A stretch of DNA of 34,219 nt from Variibacter sp. (GCA_019689555.1 JADGHE010000038.1:1-34219), one strand, 5' to 3'. Shown: positions 20,533 through 29,849, counted from the stretch's first letter. A program made the numbers and translations. The notes: a model not told the origin generated them from the sequence alone.

Positions 20533-21069
20533 TCAGGCGGTCTTGTTGCGTCGCAGCGCGCGCGCCCGCGCGTCGTTGTTGATGACGATGGTGCCGAGCA
20601 GCATGTCATGCAACAGCCGCTGGCGGCTGTTCAGGAGCCCGACGAGAAGGATCAGGGGGGTCAGCGCCGAGACCGTGATCCAGAAGACGATGGCATGCAC
20701 CGCGCCGAGGAGGAAATAGGCCGGGGCGCCGTACCAGGTGCGCATTTCGAGATCGACGGCCCGCATGCCGATGGTCGCGGATGCCGGACTGCCCAGGGTC
20801 AGCCCGTTGTAGACGATGGCCCAGATCGCGGCCGCAGGCGGCAAAAGCCAAAAGAGCAGCCAGCCGAGGCCCAGCGTGGCGATCCCGACCGCGAAAATGA
20901 AGATCGCCAGAAAAACGATGGGGACCGCCACGATCAGCACGTCGATGAAGAAGGCCACCACCCGCCGCGGCAAGACGCCCTCGAAATATTCGGGATTGGC
21001 GACCGGGTCGTAGGCGTGCGGCTTCATCTCGAAGGAGAAGCCGATCTGCTTCGGTCCGGAGTCGGACAT
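20533..21069 (-). CDS. RDD family membrane protein
   Basis: 178 residues with hydrophobic segments at about 36-62, 65-88 and 115-145, consistent with three to four membrane helices. The first helix carries the RDD signature as [15 protein letters not shown] lies about eight bases before the ATG. The family is widespread and mostly uncharacterised, with some members implicated in ion transport. It sits 110 bases upstream of bpt on the same strand and divergent from the threonine ammonia-lyase gene. Confidence 0.88.
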   Translation of the reverse strand: MSDSGPKQIGFSFEMKPHAYDPVANPEYFEGVLPRRVVAFFIDVLIVAVPIVFLAIFIFAVGIATLGLGWLLFWLLPPAAAIWAIVYNGLTLGSPASATIGMRAVDLEMRTWYGAPAYFLLGAVHAIVFWITVSALTPLILLVGLLNSRQRLLHDMLLGTIVINNDARARALRRNKTA

Positions 21070-21245
21070 GGCTCAACTCCCGCTGTCGAAGGCTTTTCAA
21101 GATGGACACGGACGGGCCCCAGCGCAAGGCGCGGCGCGCCTGCCGCGGCGGGGGCGGGCGCCTTCGCGGGGGGTGTGACCGCGGCGGCGGCCTGGCGTAT
21201 GGTGGCGGGCGACCGCCACACTCCCACGTCCTGTCCGGTGCCCCA

Positions 21246-22469
21246 TTGAGCGTCACGTCCGCCGACATCGAAGCCGCCCGGCGCACCATCGCCGGTGCGG
21301 TCCTGCGCACCCCCATGCTGCCGGCGCGCAGGCTGTCCGACCTCACCGGCGCGGAGGTTTTCGTCAAGCACGAGAACCTCCAGGTGACGAACTCGTTCAA
21401 GGAGCGCGGCGCGCTCAACAAGCTCGCCGTGCTTTCGCCCGCGGAGCGGCGGGCCGGCGTCATCGCCATGTCCGCCGGCAACCATGCGCAGGCGGTCGCC
21501 TACCACGCGCGGCGGCTCGCGATCCCGGCGACGATCGTGATGCCCGTCACCACCCCGCACGTGAAGGTCGCCGCCACCGAGGCGCACGGAGCCAAGGTGG
21601 TGCTGCATGGCGAAACGCTCGACGAGGCCCAGGCGCGCGCCCAGGCGCTCGCCGAGGAGCGCGGGCTCACCTGGGTTCACCCTTATGACGACGCGCTGGT
21701 GATCGCCGGCCAGGGCACCGTCGCGGCGGAGATGCTCGAGGACTGCCCCGACCTCGATACGCTCGTCGTCCCGATCGGCGGCGGCGGGCTCGCGGCCGGC
21801 ATGGCGGTCGCCGCGCATGCGATGCGGCCCGGCATCGAGGTCGTCGTCGCCGAGGCCGCGCTCTATCCCTCGTTCTGGAACGCGCTGCGCGGCGATGATC
21901 GGCCGATGGGCGGGCCGACGCTCGCGGAAGGCATCGCGGTCAAACGCGTCGGCAAGCTGACGCTGCCGCTCGTGCGCGCCTATGTGGCGGACATCGTGCT
22001 CGTCGACGAGGCGCAGCTCGAACGCGCCGTCAACGCCTATCTGACCCTGCAGAAGGTCATCGCCGAGGGTGCGGGCGCGGCTGGGCTCGCCGCGCTGCTC
22101 GCGCGGCCGGAGCGGTTCCGCGGCCGCAAGGTCGGCCTCGTTCTCTGCGGCGGCAACATCGACCCGCGCATCCTCGCGTCCGTCATGGTGCGGGAGCTCG
22201 AGCGCGAGCGCCGCATCGTCTCGTTCCGTCTCACGCTCGACGACCGTCCGGGGGCGCTCGGCCGCATCGCCACGCGCCTGGGCGCGCTCGGCGCCAACAT
22301 CCTCGCGGTCGACCACAGGCGCCTGTTTCTCGACGTGCCGGCGCGAGGGACGCGGCTCGACGTGACGATCGAAACGCGCGACGGCGCGCACGCCGAAACG
22401 ATCCTGCGGATGCTTGCGGACGAAGGCTTCGCGCCGGTGCCGATTGAAGCCGGCGCGGCGATGGAATGA
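21246..22469 (+). CDS. ilvA: threonine ammonia-lyase with C-terminal ACT domain
   Basis: PLP enzyme converting threonine to 2-oxobutyrate and ammonia, the entry to isoleucine. 407 residues from a TTG at 21246 (Met-Ser-Val-Thr-Ser-Ala-Asp-Ile): Lys52 in NSFKERGA binds PLP, MSAGNHAQ holds the substrate carboxylate, GGGGLAAGM the phosphate. A single ACT domain occupies about 330-407 (RLTLDDRPGALGRIA). The length and single ACT domain fit the medium-form enzyme rather than the two-ACT E. coli IlvA. No ATG or clear ribosome site supports the start. The stop abuts the hemB stop with no base between. Confidence 0.9.
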   Translation: MSVTSADIEAARRTIAGAVLRTPMLPARRLSDLTGAEVFVKHENLQVTNSFKERGALNKLAVLSPAERRAGVIAMSAGNHAQAVAYHARRLAIPATIVMPVTTPHVKVAATEAHGAKVVLHGETLDEAQARAQALAEERGLTWVHPYDDALVIAGQGTVAAEMLEDCPDLDTLVVPIGGGGLAAGMAVAAHAMRPGIEVVVAEAALYPSFWNALRGDDRPMGGPTLAEGIAVKRVGKLTLPLVRAYVADIVLVDEAQLERAVNAYLTLQKVIAEGAGAAGLAALLARPERFRGRKVGLVLCGGNIDPRILASVMVRELERERRIVSFRLTLDDRPGALGRIATRLGALGANILAVDHRRLFLDVPARGTRLDVTIETRDGAHAETILRMLADEGFAPVPIEAGAAME

Positions 22470-23582
<1,113 letters not shown>

Positions 23583-23614
23583 CTAGTCCTTCCGGGCCGC
23601 CACGGCCAGGGTCC

Positions 23615-25168
23615 TCACCAGGCGGACAGGCCCGGGCCCCGGCCCGCCTCGCGTTCCATGGCGACTTCGGCTTGCAGGTTCGCGACGTCGCGGGCGATCG
23701 AGGCGACCGCCAGCGTGCGGCCCTTCTGCTTGTAGCGGATGAGGCAGTCCCGCGCGGCGACGTCGCCCTCGATTTCCAGCGCGTCCCAGCCCTGCGCATG
23801 GCCGATATAGTTGATCGGCACGTCGTAGTGCTGGCTCCAGAAGAACGGCACCTCGGCGAACGGCTCGCGCGCGCCCAGCATGTTGCGGGCCGCCGCCTGC
23901 CCCTGGCGCTCGGCCACCACCCAGTGCTCGATGCGGATGCGCGCGGCGCTGTGCGGATCGGGCCAGCGCGCGACGTCGCCCGCCGCGAAGACGCCCGGCG
24001 CGCCGGTCTCGAGGTATTCGTTGACCGCAACGCCGCGATCGAGCGCAAGGCCCGCCTCTTCGGCGAGCGCCGTGCGGGGCCGCACGCCCACGCCGGCGAC
24101 GACGAGTTCGGCGTCGAGCCGCGCGCCGCTTGCGAGCGCGGCGCGGCCCGGCTCCAGCCCCGCGACACTGTCCTCGAGGTGGAAGACGACGCCGTGCTCC
24201 TCGTGCAGGCGGCGGATGAAGTCGCCCATCTCCGGTCCGAAGACGCGCTCGAGCGGGCGCTTCTCGGGGGCGACCACGTGCACTTCGAGCTTGCGGGCCC
24301 GCAGGGAGGCCGCGACTTCGAGCCCGATGAAGCTTGCCCCGATGACGACGGCGCGGCGCGCGCCCTCGGCCGCCGCGATGATCGCCCGGCAGTCGTCGAG
24401 CGAGCGCAGAAGGTGCACGCGCGCCTGATCGTCGCCCGGTATGCTGAGCCGCACCGGCTCGGCGCCGGTCGCGAGCAGGAGGCGGTCGTAGGCGATCCGC
24501 TCGCCGTCGGCGAGCACGACTTCGCGCGCGCGGGGGTCGAGCCGGCGGACCGGCCGGCGCAGCCGCAGATCGATCCCGTTCTCGCCGTACCACCGCGCCG
24601 GACGCAGCGGCACCCACTCCTCCGGCGCGTTGCCGGCGAGGTAGTCCTTGGACAGGTTGGGACGATCGACGGGCGCAGCCGTGTCGTCGCTCAGCATCAC
24701 CAGGCGGCCCTCGTAGCCGTTGCGCCGCAGCATCTCGGCGCAGGCAAGGCCCGCCGCGCCGCCGCCCACGATCACGATGCGCTGCGGCGACTCCGCTGCG
24801 GCTGCGCGCTGCACGCGCGGCGCCCGGGCCGGGGTCTCCTTCTTGCCGGTGACGAACACCTTGCCGTCCCGCTCGACCACGGTCCAGCACGGCACCGGGG
24901 CGAGCGCGGGCGCGCGCACCGCCGCGCCGGTGCGCAGATCGAAGCAGGCGTGGTGCCACGGGCAGCGCACCGTGTCGCCGACGAGGAGGCCCTCCGCGAG
25001 CGGCCCGTGGTAATGCGTGCAGTGGGCGCCGATGGCGCAGAACTCGGCCCCGCGGCGCACCAGCAGCACCGCTTCGTCGCCCACGCGCCCGAGGAGCATG
25101 CCGCCGTCGGGCGGCGCGTCCACGCCCTGTGTCAGATCGGGGCCCTCCGGCCTTGTCTCCTCCGCCAT
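23615..25168 (-). CDS. Rieske-domain FAD/NAD(P) oxidoreductase (AIFM3-like)
   Basis: 517 residues with two parts. An N-terminal Rieske [2Fe-2S] domain (about 18-112) has CTHYHGPL (Cys50, His52) and CPWHHACF (Cys69, His72), all four ligands present. A class of ferredoxin/rubredoxin-reductase type follows: FAD site VIVGGGAAGLACAE (about 130-145), NAD(P) site VVIGASFIGLEVA, and GVFAAGDVA near the end. The architecture matches animal AIFM3/AIFL and bacterial ring-hydroxylase reductases. AAGGAG before the ATG supports the start. It is divergent from the valine-catabolic cluster and upstream of hemB; its electron acceptor is unknown. Confidence 0.92.
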   Translation of the reverse strand: MAEETRPEGPDLTQGVDAPPDGGMLLGRVGDEAVLLVRRGAEFCAIGAHCTHYHGPLAEGLLVGDTVRCPWHHACFDLRTGAAVRAPALAPVPCWTVVERDGKVFVTGKKETPARAPRVQRAAAAESPQRIVIVGGGAAGLACAEMLRRNGYEGRLVMLSDDTAAPVDRPNLSKDYLAGNAPEEWVPLRPARWYGENGIDLRLRRPVRRLDPRAREVVLADGERIAYDRLLLATGAEPVRLSIPGDDQARVHLLRSLDDCRAIIAAAEGARRAVVIGASFIGLEVAASLRARKLEVHVVAPEKRPLERVFGPEMGDFIRRLHEEHGVVFHLEDSVAGLEPGRAALASGARLDAELVVAGVGVRPRTALAEEAGLALDRGVAVNEYLETGAPGVFAAGDVARWPDPHSAARIRIEHWVVAERQGQAAARNMLGAREPFAEVPFFWSQHYDVPINYIGHAQGWDALEIEGDVAARDCLIRYKQKGRTLAVASIARDVANLQAEVAMEREAGRGPGLSAW

Positions 25169-25299
25169 TCTGCGCTCCTTTGCTTGTCAGGTAGGGTGCA
25201 GCGCGCTGCCCGGGTATTAGACACCGCAGAAAGGGGCGCATTCCGGGCGGCTTTGTGGTCGTGATCGCTTGATAACTATACCCGGGAGGAGGTTTGGCG
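25169..25299. promoter_or_regulatory. divergent control region with paired CCCGGGTAT elements
   Basis: CCCGGGTAT at 25209-25217 and its exact reverse complement ATACCCGGG at 25278-25286 face each other 60 bases apart; the identity continues into TTAG/CTAT with a one-base bulge. Each copy thus presents CTA(A)TACCCGGG toward the gene it precedes. They may be -10 regions or twin operator half-sites for the oxidoreductase and the acyl-CoA dehydrogenase. Confidence 0.45.
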
Positions 25300-26439
25300 A
25301 TGGACTTCGACCTCACCGAGGAGCAGCGCGCCTTCCAGGAGACGGCCCGCACCTTCGCGCGCGAGGAGATGATGCCGTTCGCCCGCCAGTGGGACGAGGG
25401 CGAGGTGTTTCCCGTGGAGACGCTGCGCAAGGCGGCGGCGCTCGGCTTCGCCGGCCTCTATGTGCGGGAGGACGTGGGCGGCTCGGCGCTGTCGCGGCTC
25501 GACGCCGCGATCATCTTCGAGGAGCTGGCGCAGGGCTGCACGTCGACCGCGGCCTACATCTCGATCCACAACATGGCGGCGTGGATGATCGACGCGTTCG
25601 GCGACGAGGCGCAGCGCCGGCGCTTCCTGCCCAGGCTCTGCACCATGGAGCATTTCGCGAGCTACTGCCTCACGGAGCCCGAGTCCGGGTCCGACGCCGC
25701 CAGCCTGAAGACGCGCGCGCGCCGCGACGGCGACTATTACGTGCTCGACGGCGCCAAGGCCTTCATCTCCGGTGGCGGCGTCTCCGACCTCTATGTCTGC
25801 ATGGTGCGGACGGGCGGGGAGGGGCCGGACGGCATCTCCTGCATCGTGGTCGAGAAGGGCACGCCCGGCCTTTCGTTCGGTGCGCAGGAGAAGAAGCTCG
25901 GCTGGAAATCGCAGCCGACGGCGATGGTGATGTTCGAGAACTGCCGCGTGCCGGTCTCAAACCGCATCGGCGCGGAGGGCCAGGGCTTCCGCATCGCCAT
26001 GGCGGGGCTCGACGGGGGACGGCTCAACATCGCCGCCTGCTCGCTCGGTGGCGCACAGTTCTGCCTCGACCGCACCGTCGCCTATATGCGTGAGCGCAAG
26101 CAGTTCGGGTCGCGGCTCGCCGATTTCCAGGCGCTGCGGTTCCGTGTCGCCGACTATGCGACCGAGCTCGAGGCCGCGCGCCTGCTGCTGTGGCGCGCCG
26201 CGGTCGCGGTGAACAACGGGGAGCCGGGCGCGACGCGCCTTGCCGCGATGGCCAAGCGCCTCGCGACGGACGCAGGATTCGAGATCGTCAACGGTTGCCT
26301 CCAGCTCCACGGCGGCTACGGCTATCTGCGCGACCATCCGATCGAGCGCGTGCTGCGCGACGTGCGGGTGCACCAGATCCTCGAGGGCACCAACGAGGTC
26401 ATGCGGCTCATCGTCAGCCGTCAGCTCCTGAGCAATTGA
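25300..26439 (+). CDS. acyl-CoA dehydrogenase, probably isobutyryl-CoA dehydrogenase
   Basis: Flavoprotein of 379 residues that would oxidise isobutyryl-CoA to methacrylyl-CoA in valine breakdown and pass electrons to ETF. Signatures: [35 protein letters not shown] (FAD/substrate), the [18 protein letters not shown] strand, [14 protein letters not shown] and the C-terminal [15 protein letters not shown] with the catalytic-base Glu at about 362. ATG 25300 is eight bases after AGGAGG; a TTG two codons upstream is less likely. The substrate is inferred from the neighbouring hydrolase and 3-hydroxyisobutyrate dehydrogenase genes; short branched-chain CoAs other than isobutyryl remain possible. 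Confidence 0.92.
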   Translation: MDFDLTEEQRAFQETARTFAREEMMPFARQWDEGEVFPVETLRKAAALGFAGLYVREDVGGSALSRLDAAIIFEELAQGCTSTAAYISIHNMAAWMIDAFGDEAQRRRFLPRLCTMEHFASYCLTEPESGSDAASLKTRARRDGDYYVLDGAKAFISGGGVSDLYVCMVRTGGEGPDGISCIVVEKGTPGLSFGAQEKKLGWKSQPTAMVMFENCRVPVSNRIGAEGQGFRIAMAGLDGGRLNIAACSLGGAQFCLDRTVAYMRERKQFGSRLADFQALRFRVADYATELEAARLLLWRAAVAVNNGEPGATRLAAMAKRLATDAGFEIVNGCLQLHGGYGYLRDHPIERVLRDVRVHQILEGTNEVMRLIVSRQLLSN

Positions 26440-26467
26440 ACGGAATCTTCTGCGCAATTGAACCGAA
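26432..26467. repeat. 14-bp direct repeat at the end of the acyl-CoA dehydrogenase gene
   Basis: GCAATTGAACGGAA (26432-26445) contains the stop codon of the dehydrogenase and recurs with one change at 26454-26467, a 22-base period. Function unknown. Confidence 0.65.
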
Positions 26468-26519
26468 CTCGGCCAACCCCGCGCTGGGCGAGCGGGATCG
26501 CGTGAAGGGGGCAGGTCAC

Positions 26520-26552
26520 CCGAAATTGCGGTTCCGCTCATCCGCAATTCGG
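26520..26552. other. stem-loop between valine genes
   Basis: CCGAAATTGCGG (26520-26531) pairs with CCGCAATTCGG (26542-26552) with a single bulge and a ten-base loop. There is no T run, so it may protect mRNA ends or attenuate partially within the operon. It lies in the 170-base gap before the hydrolase gene. Confidence 0.5.
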
Positions 26553-26609
26553 TCTAAAGGCCGTTCCAATCCTCGAGCCCGCCAGCCGACACGTGCCCGC
26601 GACAGCCTC

Positions 26610-27671
26610 ATGAATGCCGAACCCGAAATCCTGTTCGAGCGCCGCGGTGCGGCCGGCATCGTCACGCTCAACCGCCCGCAGGCGCTCAACGCCGTCACCC
26701 ACGGCATGGTGCGGGCACTCGCCGCGCAGCTCGCGGCCTGGGCGCGCGATCCTGCGGTCACGCGCGTGCTCGTCACCGCGATGGGCGGACGGGCCTTTTC
26801 GGCGGGCGGCGACATCCGCGCGCTCTACGAGCTCGGCCGCGCCGGCCGGCACGACCGCGCGCTGCAGTTCTGGCGCGAGGAGTACACCCTCAACACCCTC
26901 ATCAAGCGCTACCCGAAACCGTACGTCGCCTTGATCGACGGCATCGTCATGGGCGGCGGGGTGGGCATTTCCGTGCACGGCTCGCACCGGGTCGCCGGCG
27001 ACCGCTACCAGTTCGCCATGCCGGAGGTCGGCATCGGCTTCTTCCCGGATGTGGGGGCGACCTGGTTCCTGCCGCGCATGCCCGGCGAAAGCGGTACCTA
27101 CTGCGCACTCACCGGGGAGCGGCTGAAGGCCGCCGATGCCATCGCGACGGGCGTCGCCACCCATCACGTGCCCTCGGCGCGCTGGGAGGACCTGATCGCG
27201 GACTTGACCGGCGCGGCGCCCGTCGACGCGGTGCTCGCGCGCTATGCGAGCCCGCTCCCTCCGGGGCCGCTCGCCAACCGCATGAGCGCCGTCAACCGCC
27301 TGTTCGTCGGCGACCGCGTCGAGGACATTCTGCGCGCGCTCGACCGCGAGGCCGAAACCGGCGGTCCGGACGCCGGCTTCGCCGGGGCAACCGCCGCCGT
27401 CATCCGCGCGAAGTCGCCGACGAGCGTGAAGATCGCCCTGGCGCAAATGCGGCGCGGCCGGCATCTGTCCTTCACGGAGTGCATGCGCACGGAGTTCCGC
27501 ATCGTCTCGCGCATCGTCTACGCGCACGACTTCTACGAGGGCGTGCGGGCGACCATCATCGACAAGGATCAGCGGCCCGCCTGGCGGCCCGACTCGCTCG
27601 CGGCCGTCAGCGACAGCGACGTGGAGCGCCATTTCGCCCCGCTTTCCGAGGGAGAGCTCGAACTGCCATGA
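26610..27671 (+). CDS. enoyl-CoA hydratase/isomerase family, 3-hydroxyisobutyryl-CoA hydrolase-like
   Basis: Crotonase-fold protein of 353 residues. LNRPQALNAV, the oxyanion segment FSAGGDIRALYE, GGGVGISVHGSHRV and PEVGIGFFPDVGATWFLPR match the HIBCH (ECH_2) subgroup, as does the long C-terminal helical part; simple hydratases are about 260 residues. It would hydrolyse 3-hydroxyisobutyryl-CoA to free 3-hydroxyisobutyrate, the step that feeds mmsB two genes on. The ATG at 26610 is the first before the conserved start and has no strong ribosome site. Its TGA overlaps the next gene as ATGA. Confidence 0.9.
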   Translation: MNAEPEILFERRGAAGIVTLNRPQALNAVTHGMVRALAAQLAAWARDPAVTRVLVTAMGGRAFSAGGDIRALYELGRAGRHDRALQFWREEYTLNTLIKRYPKPYVALIDGIVMGGGVGISVHGSHRVAGDRYQFAMPEVGIGFFPDVGATWFLPRMPGESGTYCALTGERLKAADAIATGVATHHVPSARWEDLIADLTGAAPVDAVLARYASPLPPGPLANRMSAVNRLFVGDRVEDILRALDREAETGGPDAGFAGATAAVIRAKSPTSVKIALAQMRRGRHLSFTECMRTEFRIVSRIVYAHDFYEGVRATIIDKDQRPAWRPDSLAAVSDSDVERHFAPLSEGELELP

Positions 27672-28093
27672 CCGAACCGCTGCGCGCGCTCGACCAGACC
27701 ACAGCCGGCGAGGCAAACGCGCTCTGGACGGCGCGGCTCATCCTCTTCGTGCGCGTGATCGCGGCCGTCTCGATGGCCAAGGGGCTCTATCACTGGGCTC
27801 TCGTCTGCGGCGTCGGCGACACAATCGATTCCACGTTCGAGCTTGCGCCGCTGTCGTGGAAGGCGGCGACGATCTTCTTCGCCGTCATCGATCCGGTCGC
27901 GGCGGTGGGCCTGTGGCTCGCGGCAGCCTGGGGCGGCGTGGTCTGGCTCACCGCCGCCATCTCGATGATGGCGGTGGAGCTGTTCTTTCCGCAGGTTTTC
28001 GGGGGGCGTGTCGTGGTCATCGCGGCGGAGGCGGCGGCGATCGCCGCCTATCTCACGCTGACGGTGATGGCGGCGCGCGAGCGAGGGGCGTAA
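27668..28093 (+). CDS. small integral membrane protein, function unknown
   Basis: 141 residues with four predicted membrane helices (about 22-47, 62-83, 87-107 and 112-134) and short loops. The N-terminus is cytosolic in appearance. It starts inside the stop codon of the 3-hydroxyisobutyryl-CoA hydrolase gene (ATGA) and mmsB begins 30 bases after it, so it is firmly embedded in the valine operon. It may belong to a small Rhizobiales family of unknown function (possibly DUF6163), but I cannot confirm that. A role in metabolite export or in anchoring is conceivable and unproven. Confidence 0.75.
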   Translation: MTEPLRALDQTTAGEANALWTARLILFVRVIAAVSMAKGLYHWALVCGVGDTIDSTFELAPLSWKAATIFFAVIDPVAAVGLWLAAAWGGVVWLTAAISMMAVELFFPQVFGGRVVVIAAEAAAIAAYLTLTVMAARERGA

Positions 28094-28123
28094 ACGCGCG
28101 ATGCGAAGGAGGGAGGAAGCGCG

Positions 28124-29020
28124 ATGGCGAGGATCGGATTCATCGGCCTCGGCAACATGGGGTTGCCGATGGCGATCAATCTTCTCAAGGCGGGCCACGA
28201 GGTTGAAGGCTTCGATGTCAGCGGCGCCCAGGTGGACCGGCTCGTCGCGGCCGGCGGCGCCTCGGCGGGGTCGGTGAAGAGCGCGGCCGCCCGCGCCGAC
28301 GTGGTCATCACCATGCTGCCCGCCGGGAAGGACGTGCGCGAGGTCTATCTCGAGCCCGGAGGCATTATCGAGAGCGCCAATGCGGGCACGCTGCTGATCG
28401 ATTCCTCGACCATCGACGTCGAGACGGCGCGGCTCGTCGCCGCCGCGGCCGAGGCGCGTCGCCTGCCGATGATCGACGCGCCGGTGTCCGGCGGGGTGGC
28501 CGGCGCGCAGGCCGCGACGCTCACCTTCATGGTGGGCGGCAGCGCCAACGCCTTCGCGCGCGCACAGCCGCTGCTCGCGGCGATGGGCAAGACGGTGGTG
28601 CACGCGGGCGGCTCCGGCACCGGGCAGGCGGCGAAGATCTGCAACAACATGATCCTCGGCGTGTCGATGATCGCGGTGGCGGAAGCTTTCGTGCTCGCCG
28701 AGAAGCTCGGCCTCGCGGCGCAGAAGCTGTTCGACATCGCGTCCAAGTCCTCCGGCCAGTGCTGGGCGCTCACGAGTTACTGCCCCGTGCCGGGCCTCGT
28801 GCCGACGTCGCCGGCCAACCGCGACTACCAGGCCGGCTTCACCGCAGCCATGATGCTCAAGGACCTCAAGCTCGCGCAGGACGCTGCCCGCGCGGCCAAT
28901 GTGGCGACGCCGCTCGGCGCCGAAGCCGCCGCGCTCTACGGCCTCTATGCGGCGCACGGGGAGGGGGCGCGCGACTTCTCCGGCATCATCCGATTCATCC
29001 GCGGAAGCGGCGCGGTCTGA
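28124..29020 (+). CDS. mmsB: 3-hydroxyisobutyrate dehydrogenase
   Basis: NAD-dependent oxidation of 3-hydroxyisobutyrate to methylmalonate semialdehyde. 298 residues: Rossmann GFIGLGNMGLPMA, substrate loop DAPVSGGVAGA (119-128), catalytic Lys171 in GTGQAAKICNNM and the C-terminal KDLKLAQDAA motif, the full set for the beta-hydroxyacid dehydrogenase family. AAGGAGGGAGGAA precedes the ATG. Position after the acyl-CoA dehydrogenase and hydrolase makes valine breakdown the most likely pathway. Confidence 0.95.
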   Translation: MARIGFIGLGNMGLPMAINLLKAGHEVEGFDVSGAQVDRLVAAGGASAGSVKSAAARADVVITMLPAGKDVREVYLEPGGIIESANAGTLLIDSSTIDVETARLVAAAAEARRLPMIDAPVSGGVAGAQAATLTFMVGGSANAFARAQPLLAAMGKTVVHAGGSGTGQAAKICNNMILGVSMIAVAEAFVLAEKLGLAAQKLFDIASKSSGQCWALTSYCPVPGLVPTSPANRDYQAGFTAAMMLKDLKLAQDAARAANVATPLGAEAAALYGLYAAHGEGARDFSGIIRFIRGSGAV

Positions 29021-29061
29021 GGCCGGCCGTGCCGTCGCCCTCAGGCCTGGCCGGAACCGAA

Positions 29062-29457
29062 ACGGCCGCGCGTCTTGAGGGCCGGTCCGCACGATGTTAC
29101 GTGGTCTGCACCGGCAATATTGTCGTCGGTTATTACTGCTTGGCGACAGGTGCGGTCGCTCACCATGCGGCGCTGTCCGCCCTCAAGCGGAATATGCCCA
29201 ACCCGATCCCCACCAGGGTTATCGGTCGCCTGGCTGTCGACGTTAGGCATCAAGGCCATGGCATCGGAAGGGGCTTGTTGCAGGATGCCCTCAAACGCGT
29301 GTCGGCGGCCCCGCAATCGGTGGGGGCGAGAGCGGTCATGGTCCATGCCATAGACCACTCGGCGGTGCCGTTTTACGTTCAGTACGGATTTAAGGCGTTC
29401 CCGGCCGGGTCGACGACGCTGGTCCTGCCAATCGAAACCATAGCTGCCGCGCTCTGA
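29062..29457 (+). pseudogene. 5'-truncated GNAT acetyltransferase (toxin-like) remnant
   Basis: The frame gives about 130 residues from GRSARCYVVC to the natural-looking end IETIAAAL. It holds the acetyl-CoA loop RHQGHGIGRGLL and the late FYVQYGFKAFP strand of TacT/AtaT-like GNAT toxins, but the first 45-50 residues of that family, the start codon and the DUF1778-type antitoxin that normally precedes it are missing. The only in-frame start near the break is a GTG at 29101 without a ribosome site. It begins about 40 bases after mmsB. A short functional protein is not excluded but unlikely. Confidence 0.75.
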
Positions 29458-29635
29458 TCGGATTCTGAAAGACCGGCTTCGACCGCTGACGTTTTTCGTG
29501 GGGCGCGGACGACGTTTGCTCCTGCAAATGCGGCCTGTCCGCTTTTTGCTCCTCTCGAGCCGGTCCTGCTCGTCGACCGCAGCGGAAATGTCCGCCGTGG
29601 CGTCGCCGTTGCACGGGTCGCCGCGCTCACCTTTG

Positions 29636-29683
29636 CGCCGCGGCCATGATGCTCAAAGTCTGCGCAGGACGCCGCGCCCGGCC
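29636..29683 (+). pseudogene. degenerate fragment of an mmsB-like gene
   Basis: GCCATGATGCTCAA followed shortly by GCGCAGGACGC repeats the order and sequence of mmsB positions about 28846-28885, with roughly ten bases deleted between the two blocks. It cannot be translated as a protein. Confidence 0.6.
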
Positions 29684-29727
29684 GGGTTTGCCCGCGGGAG
29701 CGCAATTCTCCACGATGTCCACAGTGT

Positions 29728-29763
29728 TTACGGCTTGTTAGTGGGTTCCTTACGGCTTGTTAG
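29728..29763. repeat. 14-bp direct repeat, 22-base period
   Basis: TTACGGCTTGTTAG occurs at 29728-29741 and again exactly at 29750-29763. The 22-base period is two helical turns, as for tandem protein-binding sites on one DNA face. It could also be an insertion or deletion scar. Confidence 0.7.
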
Positions 29764-29809
29764 CAAGTAATTCTGCGGCGCGGAAAGGTGAACGGGTCGT
29801 AACGCTCCC

Positions 29810-29849
29810 GGTCTCCATTTTCTGTAATGAGACCGTTTACTCTTACAGA
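29810..29849. promoter_or_regulatory. candidate LdtR operator (overlapping inverted repeats)
   Basis: GGTCTC (29810-29815) is the reverse complement of GAGACC (29829-29834), and TCTGTAA (29821-29827) of TTACAGA (29843-29849). They lie 45-80 bases before the first ldtR start in AT-rich DNA. MarR regulators bind such palindromes and often repress their own genes; assignment to LdtR is inference. Confidence 0.5.

Noticed and set aside
29711-29730. DnaA-box-like TGTCCACAG near the scar
   Set aside because: Single imperfect match; no cluster of boxes or AT-rich unwinding element as in an origin.
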